Shown here: positions 40,699 to 50,464 of the stretch, in pieces
Position numbering within the stretch: the first letter of the stretch is position 1
How the letters are laid out: each line of letters starts with the position of its first letter
Source: Citricoccus alkalitolerans
Lineage (GTDB): Bacteria > Actinomycetota > Actinomycetes > Actinomycetales > Micrococcaceae
Assembly: GCF_039528175.1 (NCBI RefSeq)
Contig: NZ_BAAALH010000002.1
Span: 1,364,001-1,428,000 of the forward strand
DNA: 64,000 nucleotides
Direction: 5' to 3'
Made by a program: the position numbers and the translations under genes
Notes under the pieces: model-generated
Databases searched by the model: none
Told to the model about the DNA's origin: nothing
What the model saw: the letters and a program-made list of their open reading frames with translations, nothing else

Positions 40699-41685
40699 CT
40701 ACCCGCGCGGGGCGTACATCACATCGGTGTCCCAGCGGACGAAGCCGAGCTTGCGGTAGAGCGCCACGGCCGCGGTGTTGTCCGCGTCCACATAAAGCAT
40801 GACCGCTTCCACGCCCTGCTGTTGCAGGTAGCGGATGCCCGCCACCGTCAGCACCCGGCCTAGACCGCGACCCTGTGCCTGGGGGCTGACGCCGACCACA
40901 TACACCTCGCCGAGCGGCGGATGTCCGTCCGCGCCGGGGTGGATCTTCGTCCAGTGGAAGCCCAGCAGCGTTCCGTCAGTGTCCTCGGCCAGGATGAACC
41001 CGGTCGGATCGAACCACGGCTCGGACTTCCGGGCATCCAGATCAGTCTGGTCCAGCGAACCCTGTTCGGGGTGGTCGGCGAAGGCCGCGGCGTTCGTCTC
41101 CAGGAACGCGGCGTCGTCCGCTCCGGGCACGAAGGACCGCAGGGTGATGCCCTCGGGGGCGGTGCCGTCCCACACGCTGGTGCGGTGGGAACCGATCTCC
41201 ACGTCGTCCTGGGACACCTGGTGGGTGAGCCGCAACCGCAGCAGTTCGCGGACCGGCGCGTAGCCGAACTGCTCGGCCAGCCGGGCCGCCGCGGCATGGT
41301 TGCCGTGGGCCCAGGCGTTGTACTTCTCCGCCAGGCCGGCATCCAGCTCCCGGGCCAGGGCGGTCGCCACCCCTTGGGAGCGGCAGTTGGGGTGCACCAC
41401 CAGTTCGAGGGTTCCGGGCCCAGCGCCCGGCCCCGCGGAGATGGCGACGGCGGCGCCCGCCAGTTCGCCGTCGCGGCCGTCCTGGTGGTCCAGCCACGCG
41501 GTGACGGTCCGGACCCTGTCCGGGTCGTCTGTGGTGCGCAGCTCGACCCAGGTCTGGTCGGAGAACGGAGGGTTGCCGTCGGCGGACTCGGCCGCCTCGG
41601 CCAGGGCCGTCAGGTCACGCAGCATCGCGGAATCCAGGCGGCCGGCACTGGTGGACAGGGACGGGAATTCGTGCGGGTGGTCCAT
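40699..41685 (-). CDS. mshD: Mycothiol acetyltransferase (mycothiol synthase)
   Basis: This 328-residue enzyme has two GNAT domains and performs the last step of mycothiol synthesis, acetylating Cys-GlcN-Ins. The N-domain has LELVVHPNCRSQGVATALARE; the catalytic C-domain has EVYVVGVSPQAQGRGLGRVL followed by VMLYVDADNTAAVALYRKLGF. It lies beside glnR, the same neighbourhood as in Mycobacterium. The gene supports the actinobacterial assignment. Confidence 0.93.
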   Translation of the reverse strand: MDHPHEFPSLSTSAGRLDSAMLRDLTALAEAAESADGNPPFSDQTWVELRTTDDPDRVRTVTAWLDHQDGRDGELAGAAVAISAGPGAGPGTLELVVHPNCRSQGVATALARELDAGLAEKYNAWAHGNHAAAARLAEQFGYAPVRELLRLRLTHQVSQDDVEIGSHRTSVWDGTAPEGITLRSFVPGADDAAFLETNAAAFADHPEQGSLDQTDLDARKSEPWFDPTGFILAEDTDGTLLGFHWTKIHPGADGHPPLGEVYVVGVSPQAQGRGLGRVLTVAGIRYLQQQGVEAVMLYVDADNTAAVALYRKLGFVRWDTDVMYAPRG

Positions 41686-41710
41686 GGGTCAACCCTAGTC
41701 GTTGCGCGGG

Positions 41711-42394
41711 TTATTCTCCCGGGGCGTCGCGCGGGACGAAGCGGTATCCCACATTCCGCACGGTGCCGATCAGCTGCTCCTGGTCCGGACCCAGCTTGGC
41801 GCGCAGCCGGCGCACATGGACGTCCACCGTGCGCGTGCCGCCGAAATAGTCGTAGCCCCAGACCTCGTGGAGCAGCTGTTCGCGCGTGAAGACCCGGCCC
41901 GGGTGCTGCACCAGGTGCTTGAGCAGCTCGAACTCCTTGAAGGTGAGGTTCATCGGCACGCCGTTGACCTGGGCGGTGTATGTGGTGGCATCCACGAAGA
42001 TGCCGGAGGCGCGGATCGGCTGGTCGGATCCCGAGTCTTCCCCGGGGGCGGGGAGCGCGGCCAGCCGCAGCCGGGCCGTCACCTCGGCCGGTCCCGCCGT
42101 GTCCAGCAGGAAATCACGAGCGCCCCACGCGGGGGAGAAGCCGGCCAGGCCGCCCTCGGTCAGCACCGGGAGCAGGGGCAGTCCGGGAGAGGCGGTCGAG
42201 AGGGCCCGGCACAGGTTCCGGGCGCCGGTCAGGTCTCGGCGGGCGTCCACCAGCACGATGTCGGCCTCCGGGTGGCGCAGCAACTCCTCGGCCCGCGGTG
42301 GGCCGGAGACGGTGCGGTGGTCCAGGAAGGCGAGAGCCTCGAGAATCGATTCGGGTTCGGCGGACGCTCCGGAGAGCAACAGCAACAGGGCCAA
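41711..42394 (-). CDS. glnR: GlnR, orphan OmpR-type nitrogen regulator
   Basis: This 227-residue atypical response regulator has a receiver-like domain (IVLVDARRDLTGARNLCRAL, VLTEGGLAGFSPAWGARDFL) that lacks the usual acidic phosphorylation pocket, and an OmpR winged helix (MNLTFKEFELLKHLVQHPG, VDVHVRRLRAKLG, GTVRNVGYRFVP). Sequence and position next to mshD match GlnR of mycobacteria and Streptomyces, the global regulator of nitrogen assimilation including nirBD. No kinase gene is nearby, as expected for an orphan. Confidence 0.88.
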   Translation of the reverse strand: MALLLLLSGASAEPESILEALAFLDHRTVSGPPRAEELLRHPEADIVLVDARRDLTGARNLCRALSTASPGLPLLPVLTEGGLAGFSPAWGARDFLLDTAGPAEVTARLRLAALPAPGEDSGSDQPIRASGIFVDATTYTAQVNGVPMNLTFKEFELLKHLVQHPGRVFTREQLLHEVWGYDYFGGTRTVDVHVRRLRAKLGPDQEQLIGTVRNVGYRFVPRDAPGE

Positions 42395-42454
42395 GGTGGA
42401 CTCCTCTCCGGGTCAGGACGATTATACGGAGTCGGACAATGGCAGGATGGACGC

Positions 42455-43249
42455 GTGAAGCATCCACTGTTGGCCGCCGCGGCCGCGATCGCCGCCGTGC
42501 TCATGGGAGCCGCCTGCCTCGGTGGACCGTGGTTCACGGTCGCCGTCGCCGCGGTTCTGGTGATCGCGGCCGCACTGGGCTGGCCACAGTTGCTCGGCGC
42601 GCCGGCCCGGAAATCCCTGACGGCTGTCCTCGGCGTGTCCGGGTTGGCGGCCGTCGGTGCCGTGTCGCTGTGGCCCGGCCAGGGCCCTGGAGAGGGCCCC
42701 ACCGCCTTCGGCGCATCGCTGATCGAACCCATCGCCGTCTGCGTGGCGCTGGGCGTGGTGGCCGCCTTCATGGTCCAGCTCTTCCGCGGCTCCGGCAGTC
42801 CCCAGCGGCTGGAGTCCACGGCCGGCACCATCACCGGCGTGGCCGTCGTCTGCGCCGGTGCCGGGTGGGTCGCCCTCGCCCGGTACGACGCCGGCCCACT
42901 GGCCGTCTCTGTCAGCCTCTCCCTGGCGCTCGCGGCCTTGGCCGGGTTGGTGCCGTTCCCCGGCCGGAGCGGCCGCGGACTGGCCGCTGGGCTGTCCCTG
43001 GTGCTGGCCGGCGTCGTCCCCGTGGTGTTGGAGCCGCTGTGGCCGGCCTCCTGGGGCGCGCTGTCCTTGCCCGCCGCCGTGGTGGCCGGGCTGTTGGGCG
43101 GGCTGGTGCTCGTCCTGACCGGACGCACCGCCCCGGACCGCGGGCTGGGCAGGCCGCTGGGGCGCCGTGCCGCGGGGGCCCTGGGGGTGGCGCCCGTGGC
43201 GGTCGTGGGGCTGCTGACCTATTTTGTGTTCAGGATCATGCCGGCTTGA
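42455..43249 (+). CDS. Hypothetical polytopic membrane protein
   Basis: This 264-residue protein has about eight hydrophobic segments and hardly any loops (HPLLAAAAAIAAVLMGAACL, IAVCVALGVVAAFMVQLF, LPAAVVAGLLGGLVLVL). It starts at GTG 42455. Family not recognised; homologues commonly sit between glnR and small unknown genes in this group of bacteria, from memory. The next gene starts 18 bases on. Confidence 0.7.
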   Translation: MKHPLLAAAAAIAAVLMGAACLGGPWFTVAVAAVLVIAAALGWPQLLGAPARKSLTAVLGVSGLAAVGAVSLWPGQGPGEGPTAFGASLIEPIAVCVALGVVAAFMVQLFRGSGSPQRLESTAGTITGVAVVCAGAGWVALARYDAGPLAVSVSLSLALAALAGLVPFPGRSGRGLAAGLSLVLAGVVPVVLEPLWPASWGALSLPAAVVAGLLGGLVLVLTGRTAPDRGLGRPLGRRAAGALGVAPVAVVGLLTYFVFRIMPA

Positions 43250-43267
43250 CCGGCGAGAGGAGAAAAC

Positions 43268-43615
43268 ATGTCTGAGGAAATGGCCGCCGCGAACTACACC
43301 GTGGCGTTGGAAGAGGGCGGTGACGATGCGTTCGAGCGGGTCTTCCGCTTTGTCGGCGGCGTGCTGACCCAGGTCCTGGGAGGCTCCGGGGCGGACGTCG
43401 TCGGGGTCTCCGTGGTGGTGCGCCGGCGCAGCGACGAGGTGGAGGTCCTGCGGATCGACGCCGTGGACCAGCAGGACGGGGATCAGATCCTGCAGGCGAT
43501 CCAGCGGGATCTGGACACCTATCCCTCGGACGAATTCGTCACCTTCTGGCTCGAGCAGGTCCAGCATGGACGCCATGTGGCAGGCCGGGACGCGGACGGC
43601 ACGCGCCTCGAGTAA
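43268..43615 (+). CDS. Hypothetical acidic soluble protein
   Basis: This 115-residue protein (ANYTVALEEGGDDAFERVFRF) has an alternating beta pattern (VVGVSVVVRRRSDEVEVLRID) and a helical end. There are no known motifs. GAGAGGAGAAAAC before the ATG is an excellent ribosome site. It is in tandem with the membrane protein gene. Confidence 0.7.
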   Translation: MSEEMAAANYTVALEEGGDDAFERVFRFVGGVLTQVLGGSGADVVGVSVVVRRRSDEVEVLRIDAVDQQDGDQILQAIQRDLDTYPSDEFVTFWLEQVQHGRHVAGRDADGTRLE

Positions 43616-43656
43616 TCCCGCACGCGGGGGCCACCGGTCTGGAGTAGGATCGGGGT

Positions 43657-43770
43657 ATGTCCCTTCTTGCACTCGAGGTCTTCTTCACCGTTCTTCTCGT
43701 CATCGCCGGACTGGCCATGGCCGCGTTCGCCGTGCTCGTGGTCTCCGGGCTGTACAAGGGCCAGCGCTGA
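43657..43770 (+). CDS. Single-helix 37-residue membrane protein
   Basis: MSLLALEVFFTVLLVIAGL continues as one long hydrophobic helix, ending with a basic tail LYKGQR. GGAG-like sequence lies upstream, it is 41 bases after the previous gene and ends six bases before the FABP gene. Its size, topology and spacing argue for a real small gene; function unknown. Confidence 0.55.
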   Translation: MSLLALEVFFTVLLVIAGLAMAAFAVLVVSGLYKGQR

Positions 43771-43776
43771 GCCTTC

Positions 43777-44427
43777 GTGCCCACTGAACTGCCTTTTGAC
43801 CTGAACCCGGAGCTCGCTCCGCTGTCCTGGCTCATCGGCGCGTGGGAGGGGCAGGGCCGGCTCGGTTCTGGTGAGGACGGCACCGAGATCTTCTACCAGC
43901 GGGTCGACTTCACCGACCATCGCCTGCCGTTCATCGAATACCGTGCCGAGTCCTGGCTGAGCGAGGCGGACGGCACCCTGCTTCGGCCGCTGACCGTGGA
44001 GAACGGCTTCTGGTCGCTGGACCGGGACCGCCGCGATGGCGATGTGGGACCCGGGATGAGTCCCGGGGACGTGGTGCCTGTCCTCCGGTCCGCTGAGGAC
44101 GTGGAGGCCTTCCGCCGTGAGGACGGGTCCTTCCCGATCACCGCGCAGATCTCCCATCCCGGTTCCCTGACCGAGCTCTACTACGGCGTCATCAAGGGTC
44201 CGCAGCTGCAGTTGAAGACTGACTCTGTGCTGCGCGGTTCGGCGGCCGGCCCCTATGAGGGCGGCTCCCGGATCATGGGCCTGGTCAACGGTCAGTTGTT
44301 CTGGCGTTGGGACGCCACTCACCACGCCGGTGTCGGTGAAGAACCGCACGCGTCGGCCATCCTCGATCGGATGCCTGATCCCACCCAGGGGCGCCTGGCT
44401 CCCGGCGCGCCCCGCACCTCGAACTGA
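43777..44427 (+). CDS. Nitrobindin-like heme-binding FABP-family protein (DUF1794)
   Basis: This 216-residue beta-barrel protein has the family motif GAWEGQG (near residue 21) and WSLDRDRR; the late HASAI segment near residue 188 is the usual region of the heme-ligand histidine. Members bind heme b, and some act on peroxynitrite or NO. The GTG start follows the small membrane gene by six bases. The linkage to ygfZ and glnR/mshD recalls the mycobacterial locus. Confidence 0.85.
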   Translation: MPTELPFDLNPELAPLSWLIGAWEGQGRLGSGEDGTEIFYQRVDFTDHRLPFIEYRAESWLSEADGTLLRPLTVENGFWSLDRDRRDGDVGPGMSPGDVVPVLRSAEDVEAFRREDGSFPITAQISHPGSLTELYYGVIKGPQLQLKTDSVLRGSAAGPYEGGSRIMGLVNGQLFWRWDATHHAGVGEEPHASAILDRMPDPTQGRLAPGAPRTSN

Positions 44428-44441
44428 GATTGAGGCCCAGC

Positions 44442-45626
44442 ATGTTGTCTATTCCTGGAGCAGTGGCCGGCAACGGCCCCGACGCCCTGGTTGCCGCCCA
44501 TTACGGCCAGCCCACGGCAGAGCAGCGGGCCCTGGATGCCGGCTCCGCAGTTGTCGATCTCTCCCACCGTGGCGTCGTGACCGTCTCCGGACCGGACCGT
44601 CTGACCTGGTTGAACGTGCTGACCAGCCAGAAGCTCGACCGGCTGGCGCCTGGAACCTCCACGGAGACCCTTTTCCTGGACGTCCAGGGCCGCATCGAGT
44701 TCGACTGCCACCTGGTCGACGATGGCGAGACCACCTGGCTCACCGTCGAACCCGGGGAGGACGCCGGCCTGGCGGACTGGCTGCAGAAGATGAAGTTCGC
44801 CTCCCGCGTGGAGATCGCGGACCGCACCGGCGAGATCGCCGTGGTTGGATCCACCGCCGCGGTCCCCGGCTGGGAAGAGCGGGAGGACATCGCCCGCTGG
44901 GAGGACCCGTGGCCGCGCATCGGCGAGGGCGGCTTCCCGTACACCGATGATCCGGATCCTGCCCAACACCCGGCCGCGGACTGGTCCTGGAACGAGTATC
45001 TGGTGCCGGTGTCGTTGCTGAGGGACCTGGCTGATCCATCGACTCGTGCAAAGGCGAACGAGAGCGCCGCACTGCCTGAGGGCTCCGCACTGCCTGAGGG
45101 CTGGAGCTTCGCCGGGACGATGGCCTCCGAGGCGTTGCGCATCGCTGCCCTGCGGCCACGGCACGGGATGGACACCGATGAGCGCACGATCCCGCACGAG
45201 ATCGACCTGGTCCGCACCGCCGTTCACCTCGAGAAGGGGTGCTACAAGGGGCAAGAGACCATTGCCCGCGTGCACAACCTGGGACGCCCTCCCCGTCGGC
45301 TGACCTTCCTCCAACTTGATGGCTCCGGCCACACCTTGCCCGCTCCTGGTTCTGACGTCATCGTGCGTCCCGAATCCGAGGCGGAGGCCGCCACCGCTCG
45401 ATCGGTGGGCACCGTGACCTCGGTGGCCCAGCACCATGAGATGGGCCCGATCGCCTTGGCCATCCTCAAGCGCAACACCGACCCCACCGCCGAGCTCCTG
45501 CTCCGCGACGGCAATGCCGACGATGGATGGTCCTTCACCGCAGCCACCCAGGAGACCGTGGTCTCTCCGCAGGCCGGCCAGGTCGTAGGCCGCCAGTCCG
45601 GGTTCATCCGCAAGGGTGCTCGCTGA
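44442..45626 (+). CDS. ygfZ: YgfZ/GcvT-like folate-binding protein
   Basis: This 394-residue tetrahydrofolate-binding protein is involved in Fe-S cluster enzyme maintenance. The signature KGCYKGQETIARVHNLGR contains the redox Cys. The ATG at 44442 has GAGG seven bases upstream; an upstream in-frame TTG is less likely. An 18-bp tandem duplication (45069-45104) inserts a repeat ALPEGS-ALPEGW in a loop. Confidence 0.9.
   Translation: MLSIPGAVAGNGPDALVAAHYGQPTAEQRALDAGSAVVDLSHRGVVTVSGPDRLTWLNVLTSQKLDRLAPGTSTETLFLDVQGRIEFDCHLVDDGETTWLTVEPGEDAGLADWLQKMKFASRVEIADRTGEIAVVGSTAAVPGWEEREDIARWEDPWPRIGEGGFPYTDDPDPAQHPAADWSWNEYLVPVSLLRDLADPSTRAKANESAALPEGSALPEGWSFAGTMASEALRIAALRPRHGMDTDERTIPHEIDLVRTAVHLEKGCYKGQETIARVHNLGRPPRRLTFLQLDGSGHTLPAPGSDVIVRPESEAEAATARSVGTVTSVAQHHEMGPIALAILKRNTDPTAELLLRDGNADDGWSFTAATQETVVSPQAGQVVGRQSGFIRKGAR
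45069..45104. repeat. In-frame 18-bp tandem duplication in ygfZ
   Basis: GCACTGCCTGAGGGCT plus two bases occurs twice without gap, encoding ALPEGS then ALPEGW. It is in frame and probably tolerated in a surface loop. Confidence 0.92.
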
Positions 45627-45666
45627 GCCTATCCAGCCCCAGCCGGAACCGGCCTCGCCGGACCAC

Positions 45667-47604
45667 TTAGGCAGCCCCCGCGTACTCCACCTGTGTTCCG
45701 GACCGGAACCGCGGCCTCACATGGTCAACGGCTGTGATGTGCTCCTGGCTTTTTTTGAGGCCTTCGAGATCGCTGCGCCAGCCCACTGTGAGGGATGGAG
45801 TGGATATCGGTATCCTCACCGTCACGGGTAAATCTGCGGCGCAGGCCGGGGCCATTGGTCCGCGCCGACGTCCAGCGGTGATGGCAGGTGCGGAGGAGTC
45901 GGACGGTGCGGACGAATCCGGTACGAGAGTATTGGGTGGTGCCGCGAGGGGCCGGGCCCGACTGGAATAGCGGTGTCCCGTTGGGGTCGTGATCTCGAGT
46001 TCGTTCGGGGATGCTTGATGAGACCATCCGGGGTATTCCTTGGTGTAGTTGCAGCGAGCGCAGAGGCCGGAGCCGTTGCTGAAACTGGTGGGACCGCCCT
46101 GGCGATGAGGCGTGGCATGGTCTATATGCCGGATGGGCGCCCCGCAGTACGGCGTGCGGCAGGTATCGTCCCGCAGAACGATCATGCGACGTAGTTTTCC
46201 GGAGAACTCACGACGTTGCGAGTCCATGGCCACCAGTTGTCCGGTCTCGGGTGACGTGTAGAGCCGGCGTAGGAATACCCGGGCCTCAGTTGACTCGACT
46301 GACACGGCTGACTCGACGGCCTCGACGGCCTCGGCGTGCGAGGATGCTCCGGCGGCCCCGGGTGCTCCGGCGGTGATTCCGATGTCGCGCGTACCACGGG
46401 GCGTTGGCGTTCCGTCTGAAGCTCCATGTGAGATCCCGTCCGAAGTCCCGTCCGAAGTCTCGCCGGAAGCACTGTCTGCCGACCCTCCTTGAGTGGCGCT
46501 GCCGGCGAGTAGTTTCCGGGCGATGGCGGCCGGGAGGGGGCCGTGACCTGGGATCCACGCGGGCTCGTTGTCACCGGCGAATAGTGCGGCGTCAGTCATG
46601 ATGAGCTGGACTTCTACCGGGGAGGCCTCGCCAGCGCTACGGCCAGTGAGGCGTTCGACCAGGACATCGGTGAGAACCTGCTGGGGGCTGCGACCCTCGG
46701 CTTCCCCGAAGGCCACCTCCGTCCCTGCCCGGTCGGCCAGAGCCTGATAGCAGGCAGCGGCTTCCAGGGCGGGCAGGAGGGCCGTCAGATAGGCCATGCC
46801 GTTCTCAGTGGGCTTGAGGTTCACATGCCGGGTGGCCACGGCTTGGTCGTACCGCTCCGCAGCCGCCTCCGGATCTGTGCGATGGGCCAACGCCTGGGTT
46901 TCCAGTAGGAGATCCCGAATCCCCAACTCGGGGAGTCGGTCCGCCAGCGTGGAATCGACGCTCCGGCGGGCCTGTTCGGTGAGCCAATGGGTGTGCCGTT
47001 CCACCGTGGCGGCATGTTCTTCGCTGATCTGGCCGCATTGCAGGGCGGAGAGGGTGTTCGTCAAGTCTCCGGTGAAGTGGAGGGCCTGGCGCAGCTGGAT
47101 GCTGCCGCGCTGTTGGTTCACGCGGCGGGCCAGTGCGATCTCAGAACCCAGTCCGCGCCCGCGCTGGGGCGCCGGGATACCGCGTGCCGCTTCCTCGCGG
47201 TGCCGGTGCTGGTGGAGGGCCGCCGTCTCGCGGGCCTGAGCCGCAGCGCAGGCGGCCTTGAGGTCCTCCAACGCGCGGATCCGGGTGATCGCCTCGGCCT
47301 CGCGGGCCACTGCTGCCAGGTCTTCATCGCTCGGGCCGAAGCGGGGTGTGAGAGTGCGCGCTGTATATGGGGCGGCGGGGGCGGAAAGGGAGGTCGTGGA
47401 GGCGGCGTCGGAATCATGGTCGGAGGCGCCGGGGCCGGAGATATCAAGGCTGGCGGGAATCATGTCAGCGAGGGACGCACGAAGGGCGATAAGCGACCGG
47501 GCGTCCTGCAGTGTGTGGACCCGTGGCATCTCGACTTGTGGGCGGATATCGGCGTGCCCGGAGGTGTCTCCGGGGAGTGATTCGCGCCGCACCGATTCGA
47601 ACAT
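45667..47604 (-). CDS. DUF222 protein with HNH endonuclease motif
   Basis: This 645-residue protein belongs to the abundant actinobacterial DUF222/HNH family (REP13E12-related). The DUF222 part spans roughly residues 85-330; then comes a Ser/Asp/Gly-rich low-complexity insert (SGETSDGTSDGISHGASDG); the HNH zinc motif CRTPYCGAPIRHIDHATPH ends with LCARCN. A 100-residue tail follows. Family members are thought to be mobile or defence-related nucleases, but function is not proven. The ATG at 47602-47604 (MFESVRRESL) is preferred to an upstream start. It is convergent with ygfZ with 40 bases between. Confidence 0.85.
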   Translation of the reverse strand: MFESVRRESLPGDTSGHADIRPQVEMPRVHTLQDARSLIALRASLADMIPASLDISGPGASDHDSDAASTTSLSAPAAPYTARTLTPRFGPSDEDLAAVAREAEAITRIRALEDLKAACAAAQARETAALHQHRHREEAARGIPAPQRGRGLGSEIALARRVNQQRGSIQLRQALHFTGDLTNTLSALQCGQISEEHAATVERHTHWLTEQARRSVDSTLADRLPELGIRDLLLETQALAHRTDPEAAAERYDQAVATRHVNLKPTENGMAYLTALLPALEAAACYQALADRAGTEVAFGEAEGRSPQQVLTDVLVERLTGRSAGEASPVEVQLIMTDAALFAGDNEPAWIPGHGPLPAAIARKLLAGSATQGGSADSASGETSDGTSDGISHGASDGTPTPRGTRDIGITAGAPGAAGASSHAEAVEAVESAVSVESTEARVFLRRLYTSPETGQLVAMDSQRREFSGKLRRMIVLRDDTCRTPYCGAPIRHIDHATPHRQGGPTSFSNGSGLCARCNYTKEYPGWSHQASPNELEITTPTGHRYSSRARPLAAPPNTLVPDSSAPSDSSAPAITAGRRRGPMAPACAADLPVTVRIPISTPSLTVGWRSDLEGLKKSQEHITAVDHVRPRFRSGTQVEYAGAA

Positions 47605-47668
47605 GCGTACTACCCTACGAGTGATGGCGGACACGGTAAAGATGTGTGGGCCCGGCTGGGGATAAGTT

Positions 47669-47708
47669 GCTTCCCGGCTTCCCGGCTTCCCGACTTCCCG
47701 GCTTCCCG
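47669..47708. repeat. Five tandem copies of an 8-bp unit
   Basis: GCTTCCCG is repeated five times, the fourth copy starting with A. It lies between the DUF222-HNH gene start and the VOC gene end, outside both coding frames. An 8-bp unit is not a multiple of three, so it could vary in length without constraint. Confidence 0.92.
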
Positions 47709-47786
47709 GCTCGCTGTGGAGGACGTGGGCCCGCCGGATGGAGGCGTGATTGCTGCGCCGGTGGAGGGCCCGATCCCGTCGGTCGG

Positions 47787-48185
47787 CTACTCGTCCCGGG
47801 CGGACAGCACGCAGAACTCATTGCCGTCCGGATCAGCGAGGACGGTCCAGGTGGCACTCTCCGGTTCGCCGATGTCGATGAGGGTGGCCCCCAGCGCCTC
47901 AAGACGGTGGATCTCCGCGTCCCGGTCGTCTGAGGTGTGGGGCGCGAAATCCCAGTGCAGGCGATTCTTGCCGACCTTCTGGTGCTCAACCGGGACGAAG
48001 ACCATGCCCGGCGGAACGCGGTGGAACGGCAACGAGTTCGAGAGTTCGGCCGACCAGCGGGGGATCACGACGGACTCGAGATCAGATTCATAGACGACCT
48101 CCCAGTCGAGCGCCTTCGCCCACCATTGCGCCAGGGCCCGGTGATCCGTGGACTCCACCACTGTCGAATACCATCTCAGGGACAT
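47787..48185 (-). CDS. VOC (glyoxalase-like) family protein
   Basis: This 132-residue protein has a single glyoxalase_6-type fold: MSLRWYSTVVESTDHRALAQWW, LHWDFAPHTSDDRDAEIHRL and WTVLADPDGNEFCVL. VOC proteins bind metals or small molecules; the substrate is unknown. The ribosome site is weak (GTTGGA), and its 5' region contains a three-copy 18-bp repeat. Confidence 0.85.
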   Translation of the reverse strand: MSLRWYSTVVESTDHRALAQWWAKALDWEVVYESDLESVVIPRWSAELSNSLPFHRVPPGMVFVPVEHQKVGKNRLHWDFAPHTSDDRDAEIHRLEALGATLIDIGEPESATWTVLADPDGNEFCVLSARDE

Positions 48186-48216
48186 TCCAACAGGGTAGGA
48201 CGGGCCGCGGCTGAGT

Positions 48217-48270
48217 GACCAGCACCGACTGGCTGACCGGCACCGACTGGCTGACCGGCACCGATGGATG
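48217..48270. repeat. Three tandem copies of an 18-bp unit
   Basis: Copies at 48217-48234, 48235-48252 and 48253-48270 (unit GACCGGCACCGACTGGCT; the first copy has A for G once, the third is altered at its end). A degenerate fourth copy continues at 48272-48288 into the last codons of the GNAT gene, so the array probably arose from that coding end. It lies in the 5' region of the VOC gene. Confidence 0.9.
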
Positions 48271-48279
48271 CGACAGCAC

Positions 48280-49032
48280 CTACTGGTTGAACAGCACCGT
48301 CGTCTGTGATCCGGCGAGTTCGAATCCCAACGACGCCGCCACCCGTTGCGCACCGGTGTTGCCCAGAGCGGCCCGCCATTGGGGGATGAGCCCCTCGGTG
48401 AAGGCTTCCTCCATGGCGATCGCCCCCGCGTAGGCGCCGAGCCCCTTGAGGCGGAGGTCGGGCCGGACCAGCACCCCGAGGTGACCGATGAGGCCCTGCC
48501 ATTCCTCGTACCCCGCACCCGCCACCGGCTGGCCGGTCGGGGTGCCCGTGCCGTCGTCGGGAACAAGCGTGAAGGTGGAATCCAGGGCGGACAGGCCCAC
48601 CTCGGTGATGTCGTCCGCGGGGCATTGGGCCTCGAGTTCCCGGGCGTCCGAGGCCTCGTAGGACACCGAGACGGAGGAGGAGCGGGCGATGTCCGGAATG
48701 TCCTCGGCGTAGTAGAGCACCCACTCGCCGAGGGAGCGGGCGGAGTGACCGGCGCTCAAGCGGATCATGGTGGACTCCAGGGCGAGCTCCTCGTCATGCA
48801 GGCCACGGGCGGCCTCCAACAGCCAGGCCGGCCCGTACAGCACGGAGGACCCGTACAGCCGGACGAATGTGGCGATCTGATCGTCCTCGCGCGGCTGCGA
48901 TTCGGCATCGGTCGGCATCTCGATCCGGTGCCCGCCTGTGGCTGAAGCGGCAGCGAAGGCGCCGTCGTCCAGCCCCAGGATCCGGGACCAGGCCAACTCG
49001 ATGATCTGGCGGGTGTGGGCGTTGACGGGCAT
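48280..49032 (-). CDS. GNAT-family acetyltransferase
   Basis: This 250-residue protein has a GNAT fold in the C-terminal half: GLIGHLGVLVRPDLRLKGLGAYAGAIAMEEAF is the acetyl-CoA loop, then ALGNTGAQRVAASLGFE. The N-terminal half (VNAHTRQIIELAWSRILGLDD) is of the type seen in GNATs annotated only by fold. ATG at 49030-49032 is used; a GTG three codons upstream is an alternative. Substrate unknown. Confidence 0.75.
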   Translation of the reverse strand: MPVNAHTRQIIELAWSRILGLDDGAFAAASATGGHRIEMPTDAESQPREDDQIATFVRLYGSSVLYGPAWLLEAARGLHDEELALESTMIRLSAGHSARSLGEWVLYYAEDIPDIARSSSVSVSYEASDARELEAQCPADDITEVGLSALDSTFTLVPDDGTGTPTGQPVAGAGYEEWQGLIGHLGVLVRPDLRLKGLGAYAGAIAMEEAFTEGLIPQWRAALGNTGAQRVAASLGFELAGSQTTVLFNQ

Positions 49033-49071
49033 GCCCTCCACGCTACCCCGCGCACGACGCCGGCCCGCTGG

Positions 49072-50103
<1,032 letters not shown>

Positions 50104-50124
50104 GTGGTGCCTTTCTGGACGGGG

Positions 50125-50172
50125 CTGGAGGTGACGAGTGCGAACTAGCTGGAGGTGACGAGTGCGAACTAG
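50125..50172. repeat. Two exact tandem copies of a 24-bp unit upstream of pfkA
   Basis: The unit beginning CTGGAGGTGACGAG is present at 50125-50148 and 50149-50172 without a mismatch. The second copy (plus-strand order) includes the TAG stop of the PspC gene, so the first arose by duplicating a gene end into the pfkA leader. No mismatches implies a recent event. Confidence 0.93.
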
Positions 50173-50423
50173 AGAGGACGCTGCGTTCCGGGGAACACGC
50201 GCTCCAACGGAATCGTGTTGTCCTGCCACGGCAGCAGCACCCAGGCCACCACGTAGGTGAAGAGGCCGACGCCCGGCAGGAGGAAGCCGATCAGGACAAC
50301 GATCCTGACCAGCGTAGGGTCCCAGCCGAATTTTGCCGAGATCCCGCCGGCAATGCCGCCGACCCACCGCTTCGGTCCGCGGCGGAAGGGAATGCTCCTC
50401 AGGGAACGGTAGAAGGTGTCCAT
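50169..50423 (-). CDS. Small PspC-domain membrane protein
   Basis: This 84-residue protein is a single PspC domain: WVGGIAGGISAKFGWDPTLVRIVV then the hydrophobic helix GFLLPGVGLFTYVVAWVLLP. PspC proteins act in envelope stress responses. It is the smallest of three PspC proteins in this cluster. Confidence 0.88.
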   Translation of the reverse strand: MDTFYRSLRSIPFRRGPKRWVGGIAGGISAKFGWDPTLVRIVVLIGFLLPGVGLFTYVVAWVLLPWQDNTIPLERVFPGTQRPL

Positions 50424-50464
50424 GGTGCTCCTCGATGCGTTTCGATCTGTGGTTTGTGGGTGGA

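Noticed and set aside
45667..47604. DUF222-HNH gene as part of an integrated mobile element
   Set aside because: No flanking direct repeats, transposase or tRNA junction, and base composition is like the neighbours; the family is scattered in actinobacterial chromosomes.
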